Shown here in pieces: positions 62,885-64,000 of a stretch of DNA of 64,000 nt. Numbering within the stretch: the stretch's first letter is position 1; each line of letters starts with the position of its first letter. Location: assembly GCF_900105655.1 (NCBI RefSeq), contig NZ_LT629787.1, positions 2,790,001 to 2,854,000 of the forward strand, written 5' to 3'. The position numbers were made by a program, and so were the translations under genes. The stretch is from Halopseudomonas salegens. Its GTDB lineage: Bacteria; Pseudomonadota; Gammaproteobacteria; Pseudomonadales; Pseudomonadaceae. The notes under the pieces are model-generated. The model was given only the letters and a program-made list of their open reading frames with translations, ran no database searches and had not been told where the DNA came from.

Positions 62885-64000
62885 CTAAAGCAGCTTGAAG
62901 CTATAGGTCAGATAGATGCGAGCTTCGTCGATATCGCGCTGGCTCGGGACGCTGCTGCGCAAACTGGCATGGCGCACTGACAACCCCAGGTTCTTCAGCA
63001 ACCCCTCTTGCACCGTGTAATCCACCCGCAAGTCACGCTCCCTTTCCTTGTCCTGTCCCGAAGGCTGCCCGCTGACATTGTCACCACGGAGATACTTGGC
63101 ACTGGCACGCAGGCCGGGAATGCCCGCCTCGGCAAAGTCATAGGCATACTCCGCCACCCAGGTGCGTTGACCGGCACGCAGGAACTTGCCGATCTGCGAG
63201 TCGGTAATCAGGTAAGCGATAGCACCGTCACCATTATTGACGAACGGAAAGCTGCTGTTGCCACTCATGTGCTGACGCCCCAACCCCAGGCTATGACCCG
63301 AGCGGTGATAGGTAAACAGGGCGCTGACTGCACGGTTATCCACCTTGCCACCAAAGCCGGGCGCTCCATTGCGGTTGGCGCCGTAGGCATTACTGTCGAA
63401 GTAACGCAAGTCAGTATCAAGACGCCCGTCACCCAGGGGCAACCGATGACGCACGCCAAGAAAATGCTGGCGATAGTAGTCCTGCAACTGGCCAAAGTAG
63501 TAACTGGTGGTCAGGTTCTCGTTGAGCTGATAATCACCCCCGACAAAGCGGAACTGATTGACCCGTTCGCTGCCACCGGCAATGCGCAGGTTCTCGTAAT
63601 CGGTCGACGCACGGCCGCTGGCGCGCTCGATCTGGCCCAGCTGCAGGGTCAACCCATCGACATCCCTGGATACCAACTGGCCGCCACGAAAGGTCTGCGG
63701 CAGCAAGCGACCATCGTTGCTGGCCAGCACTGGCAGGCGCGGACGCAAGACACCAACATGCACGGTCGTCTCGGCAACCTGCACCTTGCCTGTCAGATCA
63801 AAACGACCGAACTCACTGGCTGCACGGCCGTCACTCTCCAGCGGAAACAACTGCCCAGGTCGGCGAGTAATCCCGCTCTTGCCGGCACGCCCACCACCAT
63901 CCAGACGCAGGCCATACTGCCCCAGGGCATCGAGCCCCAGTTTCACACTACCAACGTCCACCCAACCCGACTGGAACTGCAGCAAAAAACCCTGCCCCCA
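62885..64000 (-). CDS. OprD-family outer-membrane porin (N-terminus beyond window)
   Basis: The C-terminal ~370 residues of an 18-strand porin; the frame is still open at the window end, so signal peptide and first strands lie outside. Seen: alternating aromatic/polar strands (VDVGSVKLGLDALGQYGLRL, NENLTTSYYFGQLQDYYRQH, TWVAEYAYDFAEAGIPGL), RHRLPLGDGRLDTDLRYFDS and the ending EARIYLTYSFKLL. The family takes up basic amino acids, peptides or aromatic acids; the substrate cannot be set from this part. Confidence 0.88.
   Translation of the reverse strand, partial: WGQGFLLQFQSGWVDVGSVKLGLDALGQYGLRLDGGGRAGKSGITRRPGQLFPLESDGRAASEFGRFDLTGKVQVAETTVHVGVLRPRLPVLASNDGRLLPQTFRGGQLVSRDVDGLTLQLGQIERASGRASTDYENLRIAGGSERVNQFRFVGGDYQLNENLTTSYYFGQLQDYYRQHFLGVRHRLPLGDGRLDTDLRYFDSNAYGANRNGAPGFGGKVDNRAVSALFTYHRSGHSLGLGRQHMSGNSSFPFVNNGDGAIAYLITDSQIGKFLRAGQRTWVAEYAYDFAEAGIPGLRASAKYLRGDNVSGQPSGQDKERERDLRVDYTVQEGLLKNLGLSVRHASLRSSVPSQRDIDEARIYLTYSFKLL

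Overview
The window reads as one contiguous chromosomal stretch of a Pseudomonas-type gammaproteobacterium. The Halopseudomonas / P. pertucinogena group is my best guess, from gene content only. The reasons are the local orders tRNA-Asn/Pro/Lys - pckA - hslO - hslR - rimB - rimK, yrfG / nudE - cysQ, trxB / cysZ and roxSR, a SpeC-type ornithine decarboxylase, an OprD-family porin and a DUF3094 gene. Almost all intergenic regions are short and carry ordinary GC-rich terminators. I see no insertion sequence, prophage, CRISPR array, rRNA or origin. The last gene (OprD porin) and the first gene (a ketosynthase) run off the window edges.

Layout. 1-4306: the 3' end of an aryl-polyene (APE) type pigment-lipid cluster (ketosynthase, dehydratase, ketoreductase, second ketosynthase, a small exported protein, a phosphopantetheinyl transferase), with overlapping stop/start codons through the four biosynthetic genes. 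4385-8861: trxB, cysZ, an Old Yellow Enzyme with its TetR regulator and matching operator-like palindromes, and slyD. 9022-13309: ackA-pta acetate node and a YihG-like acyltransferase. 13340-25954: an OmpA lipoprotein, a SmvA-like efflux pump, a DUF1329 protein, fatty-acid genes (AlkK-like acyl-CoA ligase, thiolase, 3-hydroxyacyl-CoA dehydrogenase-like SDR), a Na/Pi transporter, two uncharacterised genes and speC.

25955-33471: a urea-uptake locus. A possible nitrogen-regulated control region leads into a 63-codon remnant of urea carboxylase in which only the first ~39 and last ~24 residues survive, joined in frame. A GntR/FCD regulator and the complete urtABCDE urea ABC transporter follow. 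The cell has kept uptake and regulation but lost the carboxylase here, so imported urea must be used by an enzyme encoded elsewhere, probably urease.

33656-49425: nhaB, a 1243-residue PilZ-DUF1631-GGDEF-EAL cyclic-di-GMP protein, prfC, a periplasmic binding protein, TatD-family nuclease, SDR, leucine-type dehydrogenase, the RoxSR redox two-component system, a SIMPL protein and small membrane genes. 49479-64000: type II NADH dehydrogenase, three tRNAs with a strong promoter, pckA, hslO, hslR, rimB-rimK, a repeat-rich gap, yrfG, nudE-cysQ, msrA, the yqjD-yqjE-yqjK-perM operon, a saccharopine-dehydrogenase-like gene and the OprD porin.

The most notable observations are the urea carboxylase remnant and its control region, the two palindromic repeats between rimK and yrfG (one of which supplies the last codons and stop of yrfG), the paired operator-like sites of the OYE/TetR unit, and the multi-domain c-di-GMP protein with a degenerate GGDEF site. 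I did not find a clearly unprecedented multi-gene system.
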